Part shown: positions 16,073 through 22,528 of the stretch, piece by piece
Layout of the letters: each line of letters starts with the position of its first letter
Numbering within the stretch: the stretch's first letter is position 1
Source of the DNA: Desulfonatronaceae bacterium UBA663
GTDB taxonomy: Bacteria > Desulfobacterota > Desulfovibrionia > Desulfovibrionales > Desulfonatronaceae
NCBI GenBank assembly: GCA_002299865.1
Contig: DBNV01000078.1
Coordinates: forward strand, 2,458-24,985
Direction: 5' to 3'
Length of the DNA: 22,528 nucleotides
Translations under genes and position numbers: made by a program
The notes under the pieces: model-generated
What the model saw: only the letters and a program-made list of their open reading frames with translations
Database searches by the model: none
Told to the model about the DNA's origin: nothing

Positions 16073-16832
16073 AGAAACCGCAAAAACAACTCCGAAGGAA
16101 AAAGAAAAGATCAAGGGTATTTTTTCCATCCAGCAGCTGGCCAAAATCGGCACGGGGACCACGCTGCGCAAGTCCATTCAAAAAGCGTACTGGTTTTGCA
16201 AGGAGCTTGACAACGGAACCGTCGAGATCCAGCCCTTGAACATGAACTACGTTCCTTCCGGACCGAAAAAAATCATCACCGTGGACGAGCTTCTGGATAA
16301 ATTTTCTCCGGAACCCGAATTTTACATCATCACCGTAATGCCCAAGATGCGTGAGCTGGAAAAGACCATTGCCAGGGCCGACCGGCATAGAAAAAACAAA
16401 GAGACGTTCAGCGCGGAAATGGAGTACGGCAAAGCCGTCCAGGTGGATGAGGAAAACGTGCGGGCCAATTTCGGGCTGGGCCTGACCTATCTGGAACGCG
16501 GCGCCAAGGACAAGGCCCAGAACATTTTCGAGCGACTGATCAAGATCGAGGCGGCCTATGGGCAGGAACACAAGCATCTGTTCAATGAATTCGGCATCAG
16601 TCTGCGCAAAAGCAAGATGAGTGACCAAGCCCTTGAATATTATTCCAAGGCCTTGAATCTAACCAAGAATGATGAAAACCTGTATTACAATATCGCCCGG
16701 GTCCATTTCGACCAGCAGGATTTTGAGGGTACGGTAGAATATCTGAAAAAGGCCTTGGAGATCAACCCAGCCATGGAAGAAGCTGCAAAGTTTTTTGAAT
16801 TTATTAAATCCAAGGGATTGCTCAAGGAGTAG
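16065..16832 (+). CDS. TPR-repeat protein of unknown function
   Basis: A 255-residue soluble protein. Residues 1-100 form a lineage-type N-terminal region (KGIFSIQQLAKIGTGTT; then KKIITVDELLDKFSPEPEFY) that I do not recognise from a characterised family. From about residue 115 onward there are at least three tetratricopeptide repeats (for example RANFGLGLTYLERGAKDKA and ALEYYSKALNLTKNDENLYY), a protein-protein docking solenoid. The ATG at 16065 has AGGAG 9 nt upstream, inside pyrF, and overlaps the pyrF end. It is followed by an HDOD protein gene 29 nt later. Because the two are adjacent and probably co-transcribed, it may be a signalling or scaffold partner; that is inference. Confidence 0.85.
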   Translation: MTKETAKTTPKEKEKIKGIFSIQQLAKIGTGTTLRKSIQKAYWFCKELDNGTVEIQPLNMNYVPSGPKKIITVDELLDKFSPEPEFYIITVMPKMRELEKTIARADRHRKNKETFSAEMEYGKAVQVDEENVRANFGLGLTYLERGAKDKAQNIFERLIKIEAAYGQEHKHLFNEFGISLRKSKMSDQALEYYSKALNLTKNDENLYYNIARVHFDQQDFEGTVEYLKKALEINPAMEEAAKFFEFIKSKGLLKE

Positions 16833-16861
16833 TCTCCTCCCTCTAAGCGGAGTGCAAAGCC

Positions 16862-17746
16862 ATGTTTTTCTCCCAAGGACAACTCTTCCTCCAATCCTTG
16901 TCGGAAATTCGGCAGGATCTTCCGGTTTCCCCAGAGTTTTTTCAACGGATTTTTTCGGCCACCGGAGAAAACTCCACCATATCTATGGAAGCCCTGGGCA
17001 CCGTGATGGAACAGGACCAGGGGCTGACCGTCAAGGTGCTGAGCATGGCTAATTCGGCCTACTACGGCTTGCAGTCTCAAGTCGCGTCGGTCAAGCGCGC
17101 CGTGCTGGTCCTCGGATTGAAGGAAGTGCGCAAGCTGTTGTTGCTGATGAGTATCCGGAGCCTTGAAAACAAGTTGAACCCCGCGAATCTGAACATCGCC
17201 GCCCACTGGAAGCACCAGGTGGACGTGGCCCATGTGGCGCAAGCCCTGGCCGTGCAATTCGGAACAACGGATCATGACGAGCTTTTCACGGCCGGCCTGC
17301 TGCACGATCTGGGCAAGCTGATCACCGCCATCCATCAACCCGGTCATTGGCGGACCGTCCAAAAGCTGGCCAAGGAAAAAAACATCCCTTTGCACCAAGC
17401 CGAAGAGCTGTATTGGGGCCTGGATCACGCCCTGATCGGTGCCATGACCTTGAAAATCTGGTATCTGCCTGCCTCCCTGACCGAGCCCATCAATTGGCAT
17501 CACAACCCCGACCTGGCCCAGGAACATGCCCCCCAGGCCAGGCTGCTCCGCCTGGCCGATGCCTTGACGCACATGCATTTTAAGGCGTCACGCGCCGTTG
17601 CCGGCAATGACGGTTTGGAGCAGGACTTGAAAAGCCTGGATTTGTCGCCTCAAGCCTCCAGCCTTGCGGCCCAAGAAATTTTAGGCAGCGACAAGCCCGC
17701 TGCTTTTTTACGGAGCCTGGGCCTTTTCACTTCAGCGGCACCCTGA
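16862..17746 (+). CDS. HDOD-domain signalling protein
   Basis: A 294-residue protein made almost entirely of an HDOD domain (about 14-210), a degenerate relative of HD phosphohydrolases used in bacterial signal transduction. It has the family's LPVSPEFFQRI start, VLSMANSAYYGLQSQVASVKRAV (59-81), and VLGLKEVRKLLLL. A HD pair is retained in LLHDLGK (146-152), so metal binding or residual phosphohydrolase activity is not excluded. No receiver, GGDEF or EAL domain is attached. GGAG lies about 10 nt before the ATG. It follows the TPR gene and ends the long run; the structured leader of recJ begins about 20 nt later. The target pathway cannot be named. Confidence 0.9.
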   Translation: MFFSQGQLFLQSLSEIRQDLPVSPEFFQRIFSATGENSTISMEALGTVMEQDQGLTVKVLSMANSAYYGLQSQVASVKRAVLVLGLKEVRKLLLLMSIRSLENKLNPANLNIAAHWKHQVDVAHVAQALAVQFGTTDHDELFTAGLLHDLGKLITAIHQPGHWRTVQKLAKEKNIPLHQAEELYWGLDHALIGAMTLKIWYLPASLTEPINWHHNPDLAQEHAPQARLLRLADALTHMHFKASRAVAGNDGLEQDLKSLDLSPQASSLAAQEILGSDKPAAFLRSLGLFTSAAP

Positions 17747-17769
17747 GATCCGGCTGTTTATGGCGGTTG

Positions 17770-17927
17770 CATGAGGAGTGTCTCCCAAGTAGACTGTACT
17801 TTGTTTTTCAGCGTTGGCGCAAATTCCCTCGCCGGCGCTAAAAAGCAAAGCGCAGCTTGCGCATCCGCCGCATATGCTAACCAAGGAATTCGATCCAAGG
17901 GGATAAACTCCCCAGGCACTCCTCATG
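17770..17927 (+). promoter_or_regulatory. Structured RNA leader of recJ (start codon in a stem)
   Basis: A 14-bp stem (17770-17783 with 17914-17927, one G-U) closes a 130-nt region; its right arm includes the recJ ATG. Inside it, CTTTG, TTTTT and AGCGTTGGCG (17799-17819) pair with CGCCGGCGCT, AAAAA and CAAAG (17830-17850). That is 20 bp with two single-base bulges and a 10-nt loop. GCGCA/TGCGC (17850-17862) is an alternative small hairpin. GGGGA/TCCCC (17899-17913) is a third hairpin, stacked next to the closing stem. A further GCGG/CCGC pair outside could extend the stem. No T-run follows, so it is not a terminator. It looks like a cis-regulatory RNA that hides the recJ start, or a small RNA with a 6S-like outline. 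The pairing is seen directly; the function is inferred. Confidence 0.5.
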
Positions 17928-19667
17928 GCCCCGCATTCGCCGCATTCGCTATTGCCCCACTTCCCTGACAAGTCCTGGAAATTTCGTTCTAAAGCCCCTG
18001 CAGCGGCCCTGGAGCACAAGCTCTCGGATTCCCTGGAAATTTCCCCGTTGCTCGTACGCCTGCTCTGGGCCCGCGGCTTACGCACGGCGGATGACATGAA
18101 TCTGTTTTTAAGCCCCGGCCTGCGCCACTTGGCCAGGCCCGACCAGTGGTCTGGCTTAAATCATGCCGCCCAGGTCATTGCCGGGGCCATGGCTCAAGGT
18201 AAAAAAGCCGTTGTCTGGGGAGACTACGACGTAGACGGAATCACCAGTACCGCGTTGCTTTTGCTGTTTTTTCGCGCCAGAGGCGTTTTTCCCGAGCACC
18301 ACATTCCCCACCGCCAAACCGAAGGGTACGGCTTGAACATTCCGGGGATCGAAACCCTGGCCGCCCAGGGGCTTAAGCTTTTGATCACGGTGGACTGCGG
18401 CATCGGCCACCCCCGGGAAGTGTCCAGGGCCAAGGAACTGGGAATGACCGTGGTCATCTCGGATCATCATCTGCCCGATGCAAAACTGCCTCCAGCCGAC
18501 GCGATCCTGAACCCCAAGCTGGGTTCTTGTCCCTGCCCGCACCTTGCCGGGGTGGGAGTGGCCTTCCTGCTGGCCGTCGTGCTCAACCGGCTCCTGCCTG
18601 GTGAGCACTTGGACATGCGTGGGTTTCTGGATCTCGTGGCCCTGGGCACCCTGGCGGACGTGGCCCAATTGACGGGGCAAAACCGAATTCTCGTCAAAAA
18701 CGGCTTAAGCCTGCTCAAGGAGGGAAAACGGCCGGGCATCCTCGCTCTCAAGGAGGTCTGCGGCTACAAGCCCTCGGCCGTCCTGGACGAGGATCGTGTC
18801 GGCTTTGGTTTGGCCCCGCGGATCAATGCCGCCGGCAGGCTGGGCCATGCGGACACGGCCCTGCGGCTGCTGCTTGCCGAGGACCTCACCAAAGCCAGGG
18901 AGTTGGCTAAGGAACTGGACTCGTACAATACCAAGCGCAGGTCCATTGGCAGGGAAATCTTGAGCCAGGCGCAGGACATGGCCCAGGGTCAAACGGACCG
19001 CTTCGGACTGGTGCTTTACGCCCCGGACTGGCACGAAGGCGTGATCGGGATTATTGCCTCCAAAATTGCGGAAACCCTTTATCGTCCGACCATTATCCTG
19101 ACCGAGGACGAAAGCGGCCATCTCAAGGGCTCGGGCCGCAGCATTCCTGAATTTTCACTTCATGAAGCGCTTGCCGCTTGCCGGGAACTGCTCACGGGGT
19201 TCGGCGGGCACAGTCAAGCGGCCGGTCTGCGCCTGGCCAAGGACAACCTGGAAGCTTTTCGGGCGCGTTTCGACGCCCTGGCGGGCAAGGCCTTTGATCA
19301 TCAAAAACCCAAGCCCACGCTTCTGCTGGACGCGATTCTGGGGTTTAACCACGTGGACTATGATCTGCTCAAGGAATTGGAGCTTTTGGCTCCCTTTGGT
19401 CCGGACAACCCCAAGCCGGTGTTTCTTTCGCCACAGGTCAGCGTGCGCAACCGCAAAATCGTGGGTACTGACCATGTTTTTCTGGACTTGCGTGACGACG
19501 AGGCCGGAGTGACCTTGCGGGCCAAGGCTTGGAATCAGGCCCAGGCCCTGCCGCAAAGCGTGACGGGCAAGATCATGCAGCTGGCCTATACGCCCAAGTT
19601 CAACGAGTTCAACGGCGTAACAAGCATTGAGTTGGCCTTGAGGGATTGGTCTTGGCAGGGATCTTGA
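17925..19667 (+). CDS. recJ: Single-stranded-DNA-specific exonuclease RecJ
   Basis: A 580-residue 5'-3' ssDNA exonuclease of the DHH superfamily, acting in RecF-pathway recombination, mismatch and base-excision repair. Motif I is DYDVDG (100-105), DCGIGHP follows, the DHH motif is at 180-182, and GRLGHADTAL follows. GSGRSIPEFSLHEAL and GFGGHSQAAGL form the DHHA1 part, and a C-terminal OB-like domain ends the protein. An in-frame TAA at 17904 means the start cannot lie further upstream. The ATG at 17925 has no good Shine-Dalgarno; instead it lies in a predicted stem, with CACTCCTC directly before it. Codons 3-8 contain a tandem CCGCATTCG duplication. It ends 23 bp before the convergent pgeF, with no clear terminator. 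Confidence 0.96.
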   Translation: MAPHSPHSLLPHFPDKSWKFRSKAPAAALEHKLSDSLEISPLLVRLLWARGLRTADDMNLFLSPGLRHLARPDQWSGLNHAAQVIAGAMAQGKKAVVWGDYDVDGITSTALLLLFFRARGVFPEHHIPHRQTEGYGLNIPGIETLAAQGLKLLITVDCGIGHPREVSRAKELGMTVVISDHHLPDAKLPPADAILNPKLGSCPCPHLAGVGVAFLLAVVLNRLLPGEHLDMRGFLDLVALGTLADVAQLTGQNRILVKNGLSLLKEGKRPGILALKEVCGYKPSAVLDEDRVGFGLAPRINAAGRLGHADTALRLLLAEDLTKARELAKELDSYNTKRRSIGREILSQAQDMAQGQTDRFGLVLYAPDWHEGVIGIIASKIAETLYRPTIILTEDESGHLKGSGRSIPEFSLHEALAACRELLTGFGGHSQAAGLRLAKDNLEAFRARFDALAGKAFDHQKPKPTLLLDAILGFNHVDYDLLKELELLAPFGPDNPKPVFLSPQVSVRNRKIVGTDHVFLDLRDDEAGVTLRAKAWNQAQALPQSVTGKIMQLAYTPKFNEFNGVTSIELALRDWSWQGS

Positions 19668-19690
19668 TTACATGAGGCTCCTGCAAAAAG

Positions 19691-20479
19691 TCACGCCATG
19701 CCAAAGTCAGGGTGGAAACACGTCCGTGAGGACGGCCCGTTTATCCAGATCAGTCCGGCCTGCCGACCGGTGGTCTTGTCCCGGCGATAGGAAAAAAAGG
19801 TGCCAGGCAGGCCGTGGGTGCACAGATCCACGGCGAAGATGCGTTCAGGCCGCAGCCCGGCCTGGAGGAGCTGATCCCTGGTCAGTCGCCATAAATCCAT
19901 GGTTTTGGCGACAGGATCGAAATATTTCCCAAACCCGGCCCCCCACTCCAAGTAGAAATTGACGAACTCGGCGGCTCCCGGCCCCAGGCTGGGGCCGCGC
20001 ACGGCAAAGACCTCGCCGGGAGCAACGGCGCAGGCCGCGCAAAAGGCCGCCACGCCTTTTTGCGGGAAGTCCCGGCGGTTGCCGCGCCATCCGCAGTGCA
20101 GGGCCGCCACGTGACGGCCGCTTGCATGGGCCAGGAGGATGGGCTGGCAGTCCGCCGTCTTCACGGCCAGGACCAAACCCGGCCGGGAAGTGACCAGGCC
20201 GTCGGCCGCCACCTCGGGCGAATCCGTGATGAGGCCCGGTTCCGGCTCGATCAAAACGTCCACGCCGTGCACCTGCCTGGCCTCGGCCCAGGCCGTAAAT
20301 CCCAACGCTCGTTGCAGACCCGCACGGTTGGCGGCTATGGCCTCACGCTCGTCGCCCACTTCCCAGGACAGGTTGGCCTCGCCGAATGGTCCCCGACTCA
20401 CGCCGCCCAGCCGGGTGGTGAAGGCCGCCCGCACGTGCGGCAGCCCTGGAAAGGCGAAGGGGATGACGGTCATGCTCAC
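19691..20479 (-). CDS. pgeF: Peptidoglycan editing factor PgeF (multicopper-like, laccase domain)
   Basis: A 262-residue protein of the YfiH/DUF152 family. E. coli PgeF corrects UDP-MurNAc-peptides that carry L-serine instead of L-alanine; the family was earlier called laccase-like or purine-nucleoside-active. RQVHG, TADCQPILLA and ALHCGWRGN are the conserved motifs and hold the metal-ligand Cys/His residues. The start is GTG at 20479, giving a 4-nt GTGA overlap with the stop of the preceding folate gene; an ATG two codons later (20473) is also possible. It lies last in a minus-strand group after ahcY and the 5-formyl-THF cyclo-ligase gene. Purine-nucleoside activity has also been reported for the family, so substrate is not certain. 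Confidence 0.9.
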   Translation of the reverse strand: MSMTVIPFAFPGLPHVRAAFTTRLGGVSRGPFGEANLSWEVGDEREAIAANRAGLQRALGFTAWAEARQVHGVDVLIEPEPGLITDSPEVAADGLVTSRPGLVLAVKTADCQPILLAHASGRHVAALHCGWRGNRRDFPQKGVAAFCAACAVAPGEVFAVRGPSLGPGAAEFVNFYLEWGAGFGKYFDPVAKTMDLWRLTRDQLLQAGLRPERIFAVDLCTHGLPGTFFSYRRDKTTGRQAGLIWINGPSSRTCFHPDFGMA

Positions 20480-21057
20480 GCTTGGATGGTTTCCGTATCC
20501 GTGCAGACCAGCCGGACCGGCTGATCGTGCAGCTCGCGGGGCAGATGCTCGACGATCTGGAAGTCGTAGGCTAGGCCGATGATCAGGGTGTTGGGCTTTA
20601 GCCGGGGCAGAAGGCGATCGTAATACCCGCCGCCGAAACCCAGGCGAAAGCCCAGACGGTCAAAGCCTGCTCCGGGCACAAGGACACAGTCGCATCCCCG
20701 GGGATCAACCAGGGGGCACGACCGGGGATCGGGCTCCGGGATGGCGTGCGCTCCGGGTCGCAGGTCCTGGACGGACCGGAATGCATAGAGGTCCATCTCC
20801 CCGGGGCGGGCAGGACGACCTCGGGGGGCCAGGACCCTGGCCCCCCGCGCCCATAATTCATGGATCAATCCCCAGGTGTCCGCCTCGTTCTGGAAGGGCA
20901 GGTAGACCAGGACCGTGCGCATGGCCTCCCAGCCGGGCACGTTGCGCACCCTGTCCTGGATCGCCAGGCTTTGCCGACGGACTTCGTCCGGAGACATGCT
21001 CCGGCGCCGGGCCAGGAGTCTGGAGCGCAGAGACTTTTTGGCGCAGCTACTCTCCAT
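20476..21057 (-). CDS. 5-formyltetrahydrofolate cyclo-ligase
   Basis: A 193-residue enzyme that uses ATP to turn 5-formyl-THF (folinate) into 5,10-methenyl-THF, rescuing a folate storage form that inhibits other enzymes. KKSLRSRLLARRRSM at the start and FDRLGFRLGFGGGYYDR near residue 130-150 are the diagnostic motifs, the latter for phosphate/folate binding. GCDCVLVPGAG precedes it. The start at 21057 gives a family-like N-terminus, but no good Shine-Dalgarno precedes it. The upstream spacer (about 70 bp to ahcY) holds a small hairpin GTTGCG/CGCAAC (21083-21096). The gene is between ahcY and pgeF on the same strand. Known in E. coli as ygfA/fau. Confidence 0.92.
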   Translation of the reverse strand: MESSCAKKSLRSRLLARRRSMSPDEVRRQSLAIQDRVRNVPGWEAMRTVLVYLPFQNEADTWGLIHELWARGARVLAPRGRPARPGEMDLYAFRSVQDLRPGAHAIPEPDPRSCPLVDPRGCDCVLVPGAGFDRLGFRLGFGGGYYDRLLPRLKPNTLIIGLAYDFQIVEHLPRELHDQPVRLVCTDTETIQA

Positions 21058-21129
21058 GTTTGGCGAAAGTCTGGTTTGCCTTGTTGCGCACGCAACACTT
21101 GATTGCGGTGCAGTGCTGTTCTGTCGCGA

Positions 21130-22437
21130 TCAATACCGATAATACTCCGGCTTGTACGGTCCTTCCAGGGGCACGCCCAGATAGTCGGCCTGGGCCTTGG
21201 TCAGGACCGACAGCTTCACGCCCAGTTTGTCCAGGTGCAGGCGGGCCACCTTCTCGTCCAGCAGCTTGGGCAGCACGTAAACCTTGCGCTCGTACTGGCC
21301 GGGGTTGGTCCACAGCTCGATCTGGGCAATGACCTGGTTGGTGAAGGAGGTGGACATCACGAAGGAGGGGTGGCCCGTGGCGCAGCCCAGGTTCACCAAC
21401 CGGCCCTCGGCCAGCAGGATGATCCGCTTGCCGTCCGGAAAGACCACGTGATCCACCTGGGGCTTGATGTTGATCCAGGTCAGGTCGCGCACTGACGCCA
21501 CGTCGATTTCCAGGTCAAAATGGCCGATGTTGCAGACAATGGCCTGGTCCTTCATGGCCTCCATGTGCGCCCGGGTGATCACGTCCCGGCAGCCCGTGGC
21601 TGTGACGAAAATATCCGCCATGGGCGCGGCCTCCGTCATGGTCGTCACTTGATAGCCTTCCATGGCCGCCTGCAGGGCGATGATCGGGTCGATCTCCGTG
21701 ATCAGCACCCGGGCGCCCAGCCCGCGCATGGCCTGGGCGCAGCCCTTGCCCACGTCGCCGTATCCGGCCACGACCACCACCTTGCCGGCCACCATCACGT
21801 CCGTGGCCCGCTTGAGGCCGTCGGCCAGGGATTCGCGGCAGCCGTAGAGATTGTCGAACTTGCTCTTGGTCACGGAGTTGTTGACGTTAAAGGCCGGGCA
21901 CAGCAGCGTGCCGGTTTTTTCCATCTGGTAGAGCCGGTGCACGCCAGTGGTCGTTTCCTCGGACAGGCCGCGCACATGCGCCATGAGCTTGGGATGTTTT
22001 TCGTGCATGACCTGGGTTAAATCCCCGCCGTCGTCCAGGAGCATATTCGGGGTCCAGCCGCCGGGCCCGTGGATGGTCTGGTCCACGCACCACCAGTATT
22101 CCTCTTCGGTCTCGCCCTTCCAGGCGAACACCGGGATGCCTGCGGCGGCAATAGCCGCAGCAGCGTGATCCTGGGTGGAGAAGATGTTGCAGGAACTCCA
22201 GCGCACCTCGGCCCCCAGATGGATCAATGTTTCAATAAGCACGGCGGTCTGGATGGTCATGTGCAGGCATCCGGCGATGCGCGCGCCTTGCAGGGGCTTG
22301 GACGGACCGAACTCGGCCCGCAGAGCCGTCAGCCCGGGCATCTCGGTTTCTGCGATCTCGATTTCTTGGCGGCCCCACCTAGCCAGGGAAAGGTCCCGGA
22401 CTTTATGGTCCGGGAGATTGGCCGGAACTTTGGTCAT
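21130..22437 (-). CDS. ahcY: Adenosylhomocysteinase (SAH hydrolase)
   Basis: A 435-residue NAD+-dependent enzyme that splits S-adenosylhomocysteine into adenosine and homocysteine, removing the product inhibitor of SAM methylases. CNIFSTQDHAAAAIA and DDGGDLT are substrate-binding segments. GYGDVGKG (about residue 225) is the NAD+-binding Rossmann motif, and the protein ends in KPEYYRY, the family's C-terminal signature with the lysine and tyrosine that complete the NAD+ site of the partner subunit. AAGGAG lies 8 nt before the ATG on the minus strand. It heads the minus-strand group with folate and pgeF genes. No SAH riboswitch was recognised in the 91 bp of leader that the window contains; the leader may extend beyond the window. 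Confidence 0.97.
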   Translation of the reverse strand: MTKVPANLPDHKVRDLSLARWGRQEIEIAETEMPGLTALRAEFGPSKPLQGARIAGCLHMTIQTAVLIETLIHLGAEVRWSSCNIFSTQDHAAAAIAAAGIPVFAWKGETEEEYWWCVDQTIHGPGGWTPNMLLDDGGDLTQVMHEKHPKLMAHVRGLSEETTTGVHRLYQMEKTGTLLCPAFNVNNSVTKSKFDNLYGCRESLADGLKRATDVMVAGKVVVVAGYGDVGKGCAQAMRGLGARVLITEIDPIIALQAAMEGYQVTTMTEAAPMADIFVTATGCRDVITRAHMEAMKDQAIVCNIGHFDLEIDVASVRDLTWINIKPQVDHVVFPDGKRIILLAEGRLVNLGCATGHPSFVMSTSFTNQVIAQIELWTNPGQYERKVYVLPKLLDEKVARLHLDKLGVKLSVLTKAQADYLGVPLEGPYKPEYYRY

Positions 22438-22528
22438 GGCGATTCTCCTTAATAGGCGTGAATGAATAATGTCTTGGCGGATGATTGTTTTGTAGTTGTC
22501 CTGAAAAGACGCCTCAAATCAAGGCAAA

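Noticed and set aside
17771..17968. 65-codon ORF in the recJ leader
   Set aside because: Starts in one arm of the predicted stem, lacks a ribosome-binding site and has a low-complexity Ala/Ser sequence; the RNA structure explains the region better.
19668..19690. Shared terminator between convergent recJ and pgeF
   Set aside because: The 23-bp gap holds no stem-loop with a T-run in either direction.
22438..22528. SAH or SAM riboswitch before ahcY
   Set aside because: The visible 91-bp leader lacks the conserved core and long helices of these riboswitches; only a 4-bp GCCT/AGGC pair and the Shine-Dalgarno are seen.

Overview
The window is a mostly GC-rich chromosomal segment (coding regions about 60-67% G+C by hand count in sampled lines). 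It carries intact core genes, two tRNAs and no transposase or CRISPR. Protein styles and gene order suggest a Desulfovibrionales-like sulfate reducer (Desulfobacterota, formerly Deltaproteobacteria): a CbpM-like gene before clpB, yicC-remA-gmk, a TPR/HDOD pair, a Cys-tailed HesB-like protein and pyrR. Genus level cannot be fixed from sequence reading alone.

Layout. 1-2965: the end of a MerR-type chaperone modulator and the disaggregase clpB, with a cluster of GTTYAY-type hexamers between them. 2991-3265: a promoter, tRNA-Val(TAC), tRNA-Asp(GTC) and a strong terminator. 3266-4880: a lower-GC, island-like stretch behind the tRNAs. It holds a 125-bp element with perfect 17-bp inverted ends, an orphan PstS-like phosphate-binding protein, a 42-bp perfect palindrome and a terminator-like hairpin. 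4882-5323: an RRM/RGG RNA-binding protein sharing a bidirectional terminator with convergent pyrR (minus strand). 6112-9077: a Cu(I) P1B-ATPase (copA) and a HesB/IscA-like protein.

9208-17746: a long same-strand run: guaB, guaA, tatB-like, tatC, yicC, remA, gmk, pyrF, a TPR protein and an HDOD protein. Several of these overlap by a few bases. The run covers IMP to XMP to GMP (GuaB, GuaA), GMP to GDP (Gmk) and OMP to UMP (PyrF). Protein export by Tat, an RNase-type protein (YicC) and a RemA-family regulator are interleaved. 17747-19667: a highly structured leader followed by recJ. 19691-22437 (minus strand): ahcY, a 5-formyl-THF cyclo-ligase and pgeF, so the one-carbon/methyl-cycle genes lie together.

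The strongest candidate for something undescribed is the roughly 160-nt leader of recJ. A 14-bp closing stem buries the recJ start codon and encloses a 20-bp hairpin and a smaller one. Other points of interest are the GC mosaicism of clpB by domain, the 10-G tract inside pyrF, the near-identical duplicated metal-binding domains of copA, the 17-bp inverted-repeat element, and the terminator-like hairpin in the leader of the RNA-binding protein gene.
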